From Streptomyces sp. SID13031 (lineage in GTDB: Bacteria > Actinomycetota > Actinomycetes > Propionibacteriales > Kribbellaceae), in assembly GCF_010548305.1 (NCBI RefSeq), contig NZ_JAAGLV010000014.1:1-64000 (forward strand): a stretch of 64,000 nucleotides of DNA, in the 5' to 3' direction. The notes under the pieces are model-generated. The model did no database searches. It saw only the letters and a program-made list of their open reading frames with translations, and had not been told where the DNA came from. Made by a program: the position numbers and the translations under genes. Shown piece by piece: positions 50,777-57,987 of the stretch. Position 1 is the stretch's first letter, and the number at the start of each line of letters is the position of its first letter.

Positions 50777-51466
50777 ATGGACCTGATCTCCGAATTGTTC
50801 TCCGAATACCCGATCTTCGGAGCCTTCAAGACGACCATCGAGCTGACCTTGCTGTCGGCGGTGTTCGCACTGCTGATCGGTACCGCCGTCGCGGTGATGC
50901 GGGTCTCGCCGATCCGGGTGCTGCAGCTGATCGGCTCCGGCTACGTCAACATCGTCCGGAACACTCCGCTGACCCTGGTGATCGTGTTCTGCAACCTCGG
51001 CCTGCTGGTGCAGCTGGGCGTCTCGCTGGTCGACCCGAACTCACCGACGTCGATCGACGACAACAACTTCCGGCTGGCCGTGCTCGGCCTGTCGGTCTAC
51101 CACGCCTCGTTCGTGGCCGAAGCGATCCGCAGCGGCGTGAACACCGTTCCGATGGGCCAGGCCGAGGCCGCCCGGGCGATCGGGCTGCCGTTCCTCAAGA
51201 CGCTGCGGTACGTCGTCTTGCCGCAGGCCTTCCGGGGCGCCATCGCACCGCTGGGCAACGTGCTGATCGCCCTCACCAAGAACTCGACCGTCGCCTCGGT
51301 GATCGGCGTGGCCGACTCGTCCGGGACGATGAAGGAAATGATGGAGAACCGGCCTGACGTGCTGTTCGTGGTGTTCGGCATCTTCGCCGTCGGCTTCGTC
51401 ATCCTGACCCTGCCGGTCGGCGTGCTGTTCACCTCGATGTCCAAGCGCCTGGCGGTGAAGCGATGA
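50777..51466 (+). CDS. gluC: Glutamate ABC transporter permease GluC
   Basis: A 229-residue membrane permease of the HisMQ/PAAT type with five TM helices. A conserved EAA loop is visible in EAARAIGLPFLKTLRYVVLP, which docks the ATPase. The N-terminus LFSEYPIFGAFKTTIELTLL starts the first helix. It pairs with GluD to form the channel. Its stop overlaps the gluD ATG (ATGA at 51463). Confidence 0.94.
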   Translation: MDLISELFSEYPIFGAFKTTIELTLLSAVFALLIGTAVAVMRVSPIRVLQLIGSGYVNIVRNTPLTLVIVFCNLGLLVQLGVSLVDPNSPTSIDDNNFRLAVLGLSVYHASFVAEAIRSGVNTVPMGQAEAARAIGLPFLKTLRYVVLPQAFRGAIAPLGNVLIALTKNSTVASVIGVADSSGTMKEMMENRPDVLFVVFGIFAVGFVILTLPVGVLFTSMSKRLAVKR

Positions 51467-52368
51467 GTTCGGTCCTGTTCGACACCCCCGGCCCGAAGGC
51501 CAAGCGGCTGTACGCCGTCATCGGCGCGGCCAGCATCGTGGCCCTGCTGCTGGTGCTGTGGTTCGTGCTCACGAAGCTCGACGCCAAGGGTCAGCTGACC
51601 GCGGCGAAGTGGAAGCCGTTCCTGACCGGCGAGATCTGGACCGAGTACCTGATCCCGGGGCTGATCGGCACGCTGACCGCCGCGGCGATCTCGGTCGCCT
51701 TCGCGCTCATCCTCGGCGTCCTGCTCGGTATCGGCCGGCTGTCGGCGGCGAGGTGGATCCGCTGGCCGTCCGGAGTGATCGTCGAGTTCTTCCGGTCCGT
51801 ACCGGTGCTGCTGATGATGCTGTTCACCTACGCGCTCTACGGGCACTACAACCTGTTCCCGTCCGACCGGTTGCCGCTGGCGGCGGTCGTCACCGGTCTG
51901 ACGCTGTACAACGGGTCGGTAGTCGCCGAGCTGGTCCGCTCCGGCGTGTACTCGCTGCCGAAGGGCCAGAACGAGGCCGCACTGGCCGTCGGCCTGACCA
52001 CCGGCAAGACGATGCGGCTCGTACTGTTGCCCCAGGCGATCACGGCGATGCTGCCGGCCATCGTCGGGCAGCTGGTGGTGATCCTGAAGGACACCGCGCT
52101 GGGCTACATCATCACCTACGAGGAGTTGCTCCGGAAGGCGGAGCAGATCGGCAACTACAAGTCGAACCTGCTGCCGGCGCTGATCTTCGTCGGCGCGCTG
52201 TTCGTCATCATCAACTACTTCGTCAGCCTGATCGCGAACCAGGTCGAGCGCCGCACCCGGCGCCGCGGCCGGTCCGCCGGCGGCCCGATCGCCCCGGACC
52301 AGATCGACCAGGCCGCCGTCGCGGTCGCCGCAGCCAACGCGGACCGCGCGGGAAGCGCCGGCGTCTGA
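51463..52368 (+). CDS. gluD: Glutamate ABC transporter permease GluD
   Basis: A 301-residue permease. The core is homologous to GluC, with its EAA loop in NEAALAVGLTTGKTMRLVLLPQ. It has an extra N-terminal TM helix and a basic, Ala-rich cytoplasmic tail of ~50 residues (RRTRRRGRSAGGPIAPD). The last gene of the operon, it is followed at 52388 by a Rho-independent terminator. In related actinobacteria recX/recA lie beyond this point; here the conserved order ends. Confidence 0.94.
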   Translation: MSSVLFDTPGPKAKRLYAVIGAASIVALLLVLWFVLTKLDAKGQLTAAKWKPFLTGEIWTEYLIPGLIGTLTAAAISVAFALILGVLLGIGRLSAARWIRWPSGVIVEFFRSVPVLLMMLFTYALYGHYNLFPSDRLPLAAVVTGLTLYNGSVVAELVRSGVYSLPKGQNEAALAVGLTTGKTMRLVLLPQAITAMLPAIVGQLVVILKDTALGYIITYEELLRKAEQIGNYKSNLLPALIFVGALFVIINYFVSLIANQVERRTRRRGRSAGGPIAPDQIDQAAVAVAAANADRAGSAGV

Positions 52369-52387
52369 TCCGAACCAGATAATTGTC

Positions 52388-52430
52388 ACAGGCACCCATA
52401 CGTCAGGCATGGGTGCCTGTTTCATTTTCG
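52388..52430 (+). terminator. Rho-independent terminator of gluABCD
   Basis: The 12-bp perfect arms ACAGGCACCCAT (52388-52399) and ATGGGTGCCTGT (52409-52420) are followed by TTCATTTT. The stretch from here to 53023 has no gene and contains the MITE listed next. Confidence 0.85.
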
Positions 52431-52703
52431 TCCCATCCGCCGTGACAAATTGCCACCACCGTCATCGACACATGCGCCTGTCGCCCCGCGCCAACAGAGC
52501 AGAGCGGACCGCCGCGCATACCAAACCCTCGCATACCGCCCCGACGCACCGCGGTAAGCGATTGCCTGCCGACTTGGGCATGCACGGAAACCCGATGCCC
52601 CAGCAACCACCCCACCCCGGCCAACGCACCCCGCCCGTCCGTCCTGACCACCCAGCACCCCGCACAGCCCCGATTGACCCGGCGACCCCGATCGGCCCGG
52701 CCA

Positions 52704-52965
52704 CTAGTGTCCTGCGTCTGAAATTCGCTGCACAAGTGGCTCTTCGGACCCGTCCGTGGGGGTGTTTGGTGGGGTGGGTGTGGCGCTCGTCGTTCCCGTC
52801 CAGGTGGGGCGAGATCTCTTGCAGGGAAGGCGTTTGGTGGAAACTAACTTGCACCTGGAAGTTAGTTTCCCCGTAGATCGACCCGGCCACCCGACGACTG
52901 CGGCTGTAGTACCAGGCCTAGAACCATGGAGACTTATCCAGCGAATTTCAGACGCAGGACACTAG
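52704..52965. mobile_element. 262-bp MITE-like element with perfect 27-bp inverted ends
   Basis: The ends 52704-52730 and 52939-52965 are exact reverse complements (outer end CTAGTGTCCTGCGTCTGAAA). Each end holds TA just outside GTGTCCTG, consistent with TA target duplication by an IS630/Tc1-type transposase. The interior has no gene but includes an internal 12-bp hairpin (52839-52850 with 52859-52870). It is therefore non-autonomous, and its transposase source is outside the window. Confidence 0.78.
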
Positions 52966-53023
52966 CAGTTAACGGCTATCTGGAAACAAACTTCCAGCTG
53001 GAGCCAGGGCTGCCACAAGCTAG

Positions 53024-53404
53024 CTATCCCAGCACGTTGCGGACGGCGTCGAGAGCCGCCTGGTCGTCGACGCCGAGTTGGCGGGTGTGGTGGAGGTAGT
53101 TGGTCGCGAGGTCGTCCAGCCGTTGCCGGCGGTCGTTCTTGGCCAGTCGGGGTGGGTTGTCGGCAACCCTGGTGCCGCCGCCGCGCCGCGAGGTCAGCAG
53201 GCCCTCGGCTTCGAGCTCCCGGTACGTACGGGCGACCGTACCGACGGCGAGGCCGAGGTCGCGGGCCAGCTGGCGCAGTGGCGGGAGGCGGTCGCCGGGG
53301 GCGAGTACGCCGGAGTGGATCAGGTCGGTGAACTGCTTGCGGAGCTGCTCGTACGGCGGTGTCGGGTCCGACGTCGAAACGACCAGCGTGGTCGGCACGC
53401 TCAC
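53024..53404 (-). CDS. GntR/YtrA-family transcriptional regulator
   Basis: A 126-residue repressor with an N-terminal winged HTH (PPYEQLRKQFTDLIHSG; LPPLRQLARDLGLAVGTVAR; LEAEGLLTSRRGGGTRV) and a short ~45-residue helical tail. The short tail places it in the YtrA subgroup, which controls transporter or membrane-protein operons. The start GTG 53404 overlaps the stop of the upstream membrane gene (GTGA), so the pair is coupled. Two operator-like palindromes upstream of the operon (54283-54350) are the probable sites. Confidence 0.88.
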   Translation of the reverse strand: MSVPTTLVVSTSDPTPPYEQLRKQFTDLIHSGVLAPGDRLPPLRQLARDLGLAVGTVARTYRELEAEGLLTSRRGGGTRVADNPPRLAKNDRRQRLDDLATNYLHHTRQLGVDDQAALDAVRNVLG

Positions 53405-54273
53405 GCGGGGATCCTGTTCCTCCGCTGCTGGCCACTGGGCAGCAGGATTGCGCTGACGCTGTAGCCGAGCAGGATGAACGACCCACCGGCTACGAGTAGG
53501 AGCGACCAGCCGATCAGCTCCAACCAGTCCGGAGCACAAGGCATCGGGACCAGGGCTGCGGCTGCCACCGAGGACGCTCCGATCAACGGAACGGTGATCA
53601 GGACGCCGCACGCTCCCGTGATGGTGGTCGCAGTGAGCCGGCGGGCGTGGTCGTCGCGGATGAGCTCTCCCGACCCGTCGGTGGGCCGCGGCCGGCCGAC
53701 TACGCGCCACAACCCGACGGCGGCCAAGAGCAGACCTGCCAGCACCGCCGCGCCCAGTGGGACGGTGTAGAAGGATCCGGGCCAGGGGGTCTTGGAGTTA
53801 CTGAACTCGCCACACTGGCGCACCAGAGCTCTTCCGGCGCGTCCCATGTCGTCGGCCGATGCTATGGAGGTCGTCCAGACCAGCAGCACCAGCTCGACGA
53901 CTGCTGCGGCAGCAACAGCCGCGGTCGGCTTGGGTGGCAGGTAGTTCCCCACCGAACGGATCTCCACCGCTGCCCGGCGCACCGGCCCGGCGGGACGAGG
54001 AGTTCGCAGCTCACCGAGTACGACGCCGAGCACGAGTCCCAGGCTGAAGACGGGCGCCGCCAGCAACAAGCCGCGGCCCAGTCCCATCGACAGGGAGACC
54101 ACCACAGCGGCGACCGCGCCGACCAGTACACCGCCCCAACGCCAGCGGGCCGCGGTACGGGCGCCGGCAGCCGGTACCACTTCCTCGCCCTCCGTCGTCG
54201 CCTTCAACGGAACGAGCATCACCGTGCCGACGAGAACCAGAACCAGCAGTACGACAAGAACCTGCTCCGACAT
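53401..54273 (-). CDS. Multi-pass membrane protein in gntR operon
   Basis: A 290-residue protein with about six or seven TM segments: VLVVLLVLVLVGTVMLVPL, WGGVLVGAVAAVVVSLSM, LLAAPVFSLGLVLGVVLG, AVAAAAVVELVLLVW, TVPLGAAVLAGLLLAAVGLW, GACGVLITVPLIGASSVAAA and LIGWSLLLVAGGSFILLGY. Two Cys occur in the extracytoplasmic loops (VRQCGEF; PMPCAPD). It is encoded before the GntR regulator with a four-base overlap, so it is probably the regulated target. No transporter signature is recognisable and function is unknown. Confidence 0.78.
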   Translation of the reverse strand: MSEQVLVVLLVLVLVGTVMLVPLKATTEGEEVVPAAGARTAARWRWGGVLVGAVAAVVVSLSMGLGRGLLLAAPVFSLGLVLGVVLGELRTPRPAGPVRRAAVEIRSVGNYLPPKPTAAVAAAAVVELVLLVWTTSIASADDMGRAGRALVRQCGEFSNSKTPWPGSFYTVPLGAAVLAGLLLAAVGLWRVVGRPRPTDGSGELIRDDHARRLTATTITGACGVLITVPLIGASSVAAAALVPMPCAPDWLELIGWSLLLVAGGSFILLGYSVSAILLPSGQQRRNRIPA

Positions 54274-54282
54274 CCGCTCCCC

Positions 54283-54350
54283 CTTGTATCAACCACCTGA
54301 TACAAGGAGCCTGACAACAAAACCCACTTGTGTCAACCAGTTGATACAAG
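54283..54350 (-). promoter_or_regulatory. Two GntR/YtrA-type operators
   Basis: Site 1 (54283-54306) is CTTGTATCA-N6-TGATACAAG, a perfect palindrome. Site 2 (54327-54350) is CTTGTGTCA-N6-TGATACAAG, with one mismatch. Their centres are 44 bp apart, about four helical turns, and site 1 begins nine bases upstream of the membrane-protein start. This is typical of autoregulation by the GntR protein of the same operon. Confidence 0.8.
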
Positions 54351-54362
54351 ATCCTGGCAAGA

Positions 54363-54383
54363 CGGGCACTCAGCCGCGACACG
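54363..54383 (+). repeat. left copy of a 21-bp direct repeat flanking the RiPP region
   Basis: CGGGCACTCAGCCGCGACAC (plus G) here and CGGGCACTCCGCCGCGACAC (plus G) at 60453-60473 match at 20 of 21 positions in the same orientation, 6,090 bp apart. They bracket the methyltransferase remnants and the whole RiPP cluster. Confidence 0.6.
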
Positions 54384-54605
54384 TGCGGGTTCGGGCCCGA
54401 GGGCGCCGACCTGGTGCGCCTGCTCACGGAGCGGGTGAGCGCGTGGCAGGAGCACTCGGCGGGCGGGGTCGAGGTGACGATCGAGGCGCGGCCGCGCTCT
54501 TCGGCGCCGCTTCCCGGAGAAGACGCTGCCCTGCTGGTCGTCGACAAGGTCGACCATGTATTCGTTGTGACTGCGGCCCTGGCCGCGACGTCCGTCGAGG
54601 TGTAG
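54375..54605 (+). pseudogene. C-terminal remnant of an FxLD/PIMT-type methyltransferase
   Basis: The plus frame ending at TAG 54603-54605 encodes GFGPEGADLVRLLTERVSAW, an EVTIEARPRSSAPLPGED stretch, and AALLVVDKVDHVFVVTAAL. This pattern (GFGPE...; LPG...LLVVDK) is that of the C-terminal region of FxLD-system and protein-isoaspartate-type methyltransferases. No start or N-terminal catalytic part precedes it in frame, only the GntR operators and the direct repeat. It is judged a truncated fragment. Confidence 0.55.
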
Positions 54606-54725
54606 CGCGGCGCGGAAGACACAACTGGAGAAGACCCTGACAACTGCGCCCTGGGTGTCCGTCTGCGGTGACCAGGGTGAGGTTTGAGACTCCGCGTTCG
54701 GCGTGCAGCTTGCCTGCTCGATCGG

Positions 54726-54896
54726 TCAGGCTGGGATCGAGACGACGTGCCCGTCCGCTCCGACCATCTCTGCCAGGAGGGCACCGGTGTATCCGGTGCC
54801 CGTACCGATCTCCATCACCCGCATCCCAGGCCCGACTGCTGCGCTACCCAGGTCTCTCTCGATTGCGGCCTGAGCGGTGGGGTGCTTGAGCGAGGA
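54726..54896 (-). pseudogene. Central fragment of a PIMT-type methyltransferase
   Basis: On the minus strand 56 codons read SSLKHPTAQAAIERDLG, then PGMRVMEIGTGTGYTGALLA and EMVGADGHVVSI before a TGA at 54726. This is the SAM-binding motif I region of protein-L-isoaspartate/FxLD methyltransferases. It has no start-proximal domain and its upstream end runs into a palindromic terminator. It may come from the same ancestral gene as the plus-strand fragment at 54375-54605, with an inversion between them. Confidence 0.6.
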
Positions 54897-54930
54897 ACAG
54901 CCGCTGAACCAGCTGGTTCAGCGGCTGTTC
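54895..54930 (-). terminator. 36-bp perfect palindrome, terminator of flavoprotein gene
   Basis: Positions 54895-54912 and 54913-54930 are exact reverse complements (GAACAGCCGCTGAACCAG / CTGGTTCAGCGGCTGTTC). It lies 12 bp past the flavoprotein stop at 54943. It can fold to a strong hairpin on either strand. Confidence 0.75.
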
Positions 54931-54942
54931 TGTGTCTTGGCG

Positions 54943-55515
54943 TTACGCAGACTTGAAGGTCGGCGGAAGCCAGGGGTGCTCTAGTACCGCCTGCCAGGCT
55001 AGGTGCCACGGGAACAGGTGGACGTACTTCCCACCTGTTCCCGGATCGTGCTGCTTGTAGACCTCATCGCCCACCAGGACGGTGACGCCCCACTCTGCGA
55101 GGCTGGTCATTGCGGCCTGTACGGCGGGAAAGCCGATCTGTGCCCAGTTCGAGAACGGCATGGCGACTACAGGTTGCCTCTTGCCCACCGCCTCCACGAG
55201 GAATCCCAATGGCAACGTGTCTGAGATTCCGGCCGCCCACTTGGCCAGACTGTTGCACGTGATCGGAGCGACGATCAGCGCGTCCGCCGGCGGCAGGATG
55301 TCAGGGGCATCGGGGTCCTTGTAGGAGCTTCGAACCACGTGGCCTGTTTTCGCGGCGAGCGCGTCGCAATTGATGAACCGTCGGCCGTCGGGCGATGCGA
55401 TGACACAGACTTCCCACCCATCGGACTGGGCCAGATCGACCAACCTACCGATGTCTCGGGCTGCCGGCGATCCTGTCACCAGGGCATAGAGGACCGGCTG
55501 GCGGGTTGCGGTCAT
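54943..55515 (-). CDS. HFCD-family flavoprotein
   Basis: A 190-residue flavodoxin-like protein. The FMN phosphate loop is VTGSPAARDIGRLVD. The family motif appears as LIVAPITCNSLAKWAAGISD (compare PATANxxAK), and PVVAMPFSNWAQIGFPA corresponds to the PxMN segment. HFCD members include Cys decarboxylases of lantibiotics (EpiD) and phosphopantothenoylcysteine decarboxylase. The expected catalytic His just before the ADALIVAP strand appears to be Asp (APDILPPAD), and the nearby precursor peptide has no Cys, so another flavin reaction is likely. It is adjacent and codirectional to the XRE regulator (19 bp). Confidence 0.8.
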   Translation of the reverse strand: MTATRQPVLYALVTGSPAARDIGRLVDLAQSDGWEVCVIASPDGRRFINCDALAAKTGHVVRSSYKDPDAPDILPPADALIVAPITCNSLAKWAAGISDTLPLGFLVEAVGKRQPVVAMPFSNWAQIGFPAVQAAMTSLAEWGVTVLVGDEVYKQHDPGTGGKYVHLFPWHLAWQAVLEHPWLPPTFKSA

Positions 55516-55534
55516 GATCTCCGTACCTCTCCCC

Positions 55535-56751
55535 TCAGATGCGAACGCCGATCCAGGCGGCGAACCTCGCAAGTGAGGCGGTCGTTCGCTTATCACTGAC
55601 GGCGAGCGACTGTACGGTCTCATGGACCTGGGGGTGATAGCGGGTCACTTGGGGTGCGATACGCCTAGCGGCTTCGAGAGAACTCAGCGTCTTCTTGCGG
55701 TCGCCATGAAGCAACCAGCCACGGGACAGGTCGATCCAGTAGTGCCCCGCCCGACTGGGGGCCGTGCCCTCAGGTAGCCGAAGCTTCGATGCTCGGCTGA
55801 CTGCGGTGGTTCCATCAGCTAGCTCGACCGGAACCGCGACACGATGGATGTCGACATTCGCAAGGCTGAACTTCGTCCCATAGAAGTTCGCCTCCTCCTG
55901 CCCCGGTACCGCCAGGCGCTGGCCTCCACTAGGTAGCCATCTGCGAGGGCCCGGTCGGTCATCCGTGCTGCCAGGATTGCCGCGCGGAGGTGTAACGCAC
56001 CACGAACGGCGGCAGCGGCCCGCCCATCCGTTGACTGGTCGACGACTTCGTGGGCACGGTCGAGAGTACGCAGCCCTGCCCGGTAGGAGCCGTCGAACAG
56101 GAGGATCAGGGCATGGTTCCACTCGGCCGTCGCGGCTCGAAGCGGGTCTCTCCCTCCAGCGGCCAGCTTCCGCGCCCGCTCGTCGGCTAGGTGCGCAAGG
56201 TCCAGATGCCCGAGACGGTAGAGCCCGATCACCGCGAACGAGTAAGCAGAGGCAAGAAGCTCGGCGGCTACCCCCTGCTGCTGGGTCGGAAGGTCGTTGT
56301 GAGCCCTGTGAAGGTGTCTGACCAGATCCGGTAGCGCCCGCGCCACCTCGGCGTGCTTGCCCCGGCGATCCCACTCTTTGAGCTGACTGATCTCAACACG
56401 CAACTGACGGAGATCCCGAGTCGGGACGTCAAGGTCGGGGTCTTCTCCCTCCACCAGCGCTCTCCGAATCGCAGGCACGGCGGCCTGCTCCGATTCCGGG
56501 CTTGCATTCCATGCGCCGTACGGCTGCTCGGTGATGTCAGTGACATTGACGCCCAGCGCCCGCGCTACGGCGGCAACCACAGTAGGGGTCGCGGCTCGCT
56601 CCCCGGACTCCACCTTGCAAATCGTTGAATACGAAACGCTGGCACGTCCAGCAAGGCCGGTTTGACTCGCACCGTTGAGTTTGCGTAGCTCCGCGATCCG
56701 CTGCCCGATTCGCGTGGCGTTGCTCTCCTCCGGCTTGGAGTCGTCCTCCAT
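55535..56751 (-). pseudogene. XRE-family regulator with TPR-like region, frameshifted
   Basis: The intact reading would be 405 residues. An N-terminal XRE HTH (IGQRIAELRKLNGASQTGLA; VSYSTICKVESGERAATPTV) is followed by helical repeats (LLASAYSFAVIGLYRLGHLD; AATAEWNHALILLFDGSYRA) and the C-terminal NFYGTKFSLANVDIHRVAVP ... HYWIDLSRGWLLHGDRKKTL region. After ADGYLVEA the frame is lost: the family sequence (QRLAVPGQEEANFYG) continues in the next frame, as if one C were missing at about 55921-55924. In the uncorrected frame the protein ends at 55819 (310 residues). This may be a real mutation or a base-call error. Such regulators commonly flank RiPP clusters and the divergent position suggests control of 56859 onward. 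Confidence 0.75.
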
Positions 56752-56858
56752 GCTCGCCCCCCGATGGCGTTGTGGCAGCTGTGTGGCAGTTCCGGAGCCA
56801 ATCTGCCCTGAGTATCAACGTTACGCGACGGAACGAACACAGTCAGGAGGTGGCGGCA

Positions 56859-57026
56859 ATGAGCGAACTGAGCGAGGTGCAGATCAGCGAGTACGTCAGC
56901 CGATGTCCTGAGCTTATGCGGTGGGCGTTCGAGGGGTGGTTGCGAGGCGAGCGCAAGTTGGACGGCGACCTGATCGACACGGGAGACAGCGGTGCACGGG
57001 AAAACAACCACCAAGGAGGGATCTGA
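56859..57026 (+). CDS. Small acidic hypothetical protein of the RiPP region
   Basis: A 55-residue protein: ELSEVQISEYVSRCPELMRW, AFEGWLRGERKLDGDLIDTG and a polar tail. ATG 56859 has a near-perfect CAGGAGGTGG ribosome site, which makes translation likely. It starts 107 bp from the divergent XRE regulator and overlaps the next small gene by 35 bases. It is predicted as two amphipathic helices. No family is recognised. Confidence 0.65.
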   Translation: MSELSEVQISEYVSRCPELMRWAFEGWLRGERKLDGDLIDTGDSGARENNHQGGI

Positions 57027-57174
57027 GTGGCGAGTGCGGTTGTGGTTCAACGAGCACGTCATCGCGGACTCGACCGCAGGGGCGGAGCTCGCAGACAGGT
57101 TAGCGGCGTATTACTGGCACCGCTTCGCCAAGCTGCGCGTGACCGTCGAGGCGACCGTCCCGCCCAAGCAGTGA
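56992..57174 (+). CDS. Small hypothetical protein, first of a similar pair
   Basis: A 60-residue protein beginning with GTG 56992 behind GGGAGACAGCG. The core is EWRVRLWFNEHVIADSTAGA, ELADRLAAYYWHRFAKLRVT and VEATVPPKQ, a predicted beta-alpha-beta arrangement. It overlaps both neighbours (35 bases with the gene before, four with the gene after), so translational coupling is likely. Its pattern W-RV-x...-I-x-D...-ELA...-E-A-T resembles the next gene product. Confidence 0.62.
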   Translation: MHGKTTTKEGSEWRVRLWFNEHVIADSTAGAELADRLAAYYWHRFAKLRVTVEATVPPKQ

Positions 57175-57371
57175 TCAAGCGCACCTGGTGGCGCGTGATG
57201 GTCATTCGCGGCGACAGGATCATCGATGACCGCTACGCCCCGACTGAGCTGGCCGAGGCCTATGCCAACGTTCTGCGGCTGATCTACCCCGCCGACCAGA
57301 TCCGGGCGGAAGAGGTCACCGCCACCGAGGCTGCCTACCCGCCGAGTCGGCCGTACGACCCGCGCGACTGA
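57171..57371 (+). CDS. Small hypothetical protein, second of a similar pair
   Basis: A 66-residue protein starting with GTG 57171, which overlaps the previous stop (GTGA). The sequence IKRTWWRVMVIRGDRIIDDR, YAPTELAEAYANVLRLIYPA and RAEEVTATEAAY again suggests strand-strand-helix-strand, with a Pro/Arg-rich tail. It is similar in layout to the preceding protein, so the two may be paralogues. Function is unknown. It is the last gene before the ~300-bp leader of the RiPP precursor. Confidence 0.62.
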   Translation: MIKRTWWRVMVIRGDRIIDDRYAPTELAEAYANVLRLIYPADQIRAEEVTATEAAYPPSRPYDPRD

Positions 57372-57673
57372 TCGACCCACGAACGGGCGGAACCGGCACC
57401 GGTCCTCATCGTCCTGCGGAGTGATTGCCGCGCGGTGCTGGTTCCGTCTCACCCGTCCCTGCCTGGGCGATGCGACTCCCTGAAGGTCCCCCGACGTCCA
57501 GGCAGGGACCCAAATGCCGGCTGGTGTGGCTACGGCAAGAACAGAGCCGTATCGCGCCAGCCGTTCCACCCCGAGGTTGGACGCGAGCCTCGGTGCGGCC
57601 CCCGCTGTCCCGTGTTGGATGCCTTCGGCACGGGACAGCGAGCGGGCCTTCCATCTATCTAGGAGGCATAAAG
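57372..57673 (+). other. Leader region of the RiPP precursor with two hairpins
   Basis: No gene is seen. Hairpin A has perfect 12-bp arms GTCCCTGCCTGG / CCAGGCAGGGAC (57455-57466, 57498-57509) around 31 nt, and may end the small-gene transcript. Hairpin B has perfect 12-bp arms CGCTGTCCCGTG / CACGGGACAGCG (57603-57614, 57629-57640) and stands 20 bp before the AGGAGG ribosome site of the precursor, so it could attenuate or stabilise that mRNA. Confidence 0.55.
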
Positions 57674-57985
57674 ATGTACAGGTTCGCCGATCGTTTTCCA
57701 GTCAGCCAGACCGCAAGTGCAGGAGCTGTCTCTCCGGTGCCGTGGGGATTGTCGCGGCTGGAGCCGTACGGGTCTTTCGACCTGGTCGAGGATGTGCCAG
57801 CCGGTCTGGACCCCACCACGCAGCGAGGCTTGTACCAGCTGCCCAACGGGACGATTGTGATGTCGCCAGGCAAGCACAGCCGCTCTCGCCAAGGCACGGA
57901 GAAGTCCACTAAGACAGGCAATCGCGGGGATGGCTCCAAGGCGCGACCCGACACCGACCACAGCCAAGACACGAAACTCGACTGA
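57674..57985 (+). CDS. tgmA: Graspetide precursor peptide (ATP-grasp target RiPP)
   Basis: A 103-residue precursor. ATG 57674 follows a strong CTAGGAGGC ribosome site. The leader has the family hallmark PVPWGLSRLEPY (residues 21-32), followed by LDPTTQRGLYQLPNGT. These match the putative ATP-grasp target RiPP family (TIGR04186). The C-terminal ~40 residues, from GKHSRSRQGTEK, form the core. They are rich in Thr/Ser and Asp/Glu/Lys with no Cys: GTEKSTKTGNRGDGSKARPD then TDHSQDTKLD. Thr/Ser or Lys would be linked to Asp/Glu side chains by the ATP-grasp enzyme encoded two bases later. The Asp86-Gly87 pair is the best aspartimide candidate for the methyltransferase. Confidence 0.88.
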   Translation: MYRFADRFPVSQTASAGAVSPVPWGLSRLEPYGSFDLVEDVPAGLDPTTQRGLYQLPNGTIVMSPGKHSRSRQGTEKSTKTGNRGDGSKARPDTDHSQDTKLD

Positions 57986-57987
57986 CG

